From the NCBI GenBank assembly GCA_024405255.1, contig JAKSOY010000254.1, positions 1-6,005 on the forward strand: a stretch of DNA of 6,005 nucleotides. Direction: 5' to 3'. The notes beneath the pieces are model-generated. The model searched no databases, was not told the DNA's origin, and saw only the letters and a list, made by a program, of their open reading frames with translations. Of the stretch, positions 5,991 to 6,005 are shown piece by piece. Position 1 is the first letter of the stretch. Every line of letters starts with the position of its first letter. Source of the stretch: Kiritimatiellia bacterium. Lineage in GTDB: Bacteria; Verrucomicrobiota; Kiritimatiellia; RFP12; UBA1067. A program made the translations under genes and the position numbers.

Positions 5991-6005
5991 ATCATGCTGA
6001 GAGGC
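5991..6005 (-). repeat. Partial, diverged inverted REP copy cut by the window end
   Basis: ATCATGCTGAGAGGC resembles GTCATGCTGCGAGGC at the start of the inverted unit, with two differences. The remainder lies beyond the window, so the array probably continues. Confidence 0.5.

Larger units (their letters stand above)
4489..6005 (+). mobile_element. REP/RAYT locus: transposase gene between two inverted-repeat arrays
   Basis: A Y1 HUH transposase gene (4785-5774) is bracketed by two arrays of the same ~35-bp palindromic repeat. Each array runs in the same order: two forward copies, a shared 24-bp block, a spacer, then inverted copies. This is the arrangement described for REP-associated tyrosine transposases and their REP/BIME sequences, where the transposase is a single-copy gene thought to mobilise the short palindromes. 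The downstream array continues past the window end, so the right limit is unknown. The left limit is the first repeat copy, inside the end of the prenyltransferase gene. Confidence 0.8.

Noticed and set aside
4489..6005. Possible CRISPR array because of several ~35-bp repeats
   Set aside because: Copies occur in both orientations, adjacent copies are separated by 1 to 4 bases, there are no spacers of even length, and no cas gene is present. The transposase and hairpins fit REP sequences instead.

Overview
The window is GC-rich bacterial DNA with every supported gene on the + strand. The first 4.5 kb is a tightly packed gene run with gaps of 24, 29 and 27 nt. The rest is a small repeat-associated transposase locus. 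The mix of a secreted beta-helix-type protein, a large secreted protein with carbohydrate-binding-like ends, a UbiA/MenA-type prenyltransferase and a RAYT transposase would suit a polysaccharide-degrading member of the PVC group (Verrucomicrobiota, Kiritimatiellota, Lentisphaerota or Planctomycetota). This is an inference from gene style; no phylogenetic marker is present.

Layout. 1-378 is the 3' end of a probable right-handed beta-helix (pectate-lyase-fold) secreted protein. 403-870 is a complete low-molecular-weight protein tyrosine phosphatase with its C-X5-R loop and DP general-acid motif. 900-3392 is an 830-residue secreted protein: signal peptide, N-terminal jelly-roll-like domain, two further beta domains, a central alpha/beta region with clustered acidic residues, and a C-terminal domain resembling the first. 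I recognise no named family for it; a sugar-acting enzyme is the best guess. 3420-4502 is a polytopic UbiA-superfamily prenyltransferase closest in motifs to MenA. Spacing suggests the four genes may be co-transcribed, but they form no pathway I can name.

4489-6005 is a REP/RAYT locus. A Y1 (HUH) REP-associated tyrosine transposase of 329 residues, with an extra C-terminal domain reminiscent of the DprA/SLOG Rossmann fold, sits between two arrays of a ~35-bp imperfect palindrome. Both arrays have the same order: two forward copies, a shared 24-bp block, a spacer, then inverted copies. The upstream array supplies the stop codon of the prenyltransferase gene and runs into a 17-bp GC-rich tandem repeat. 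That tandem repeat abuts an extended -10 promoter placed so that the transposase mRNA would be leaderless or nearly so. The downstream array begins 1 nt after the transposase stop and runs off the window.

The most notable points are the paired composite arrays around the RAYT, the RAYT fusion domain, the 17-bp tandem repeat beside its promoter, and the unclassified secreted protein.
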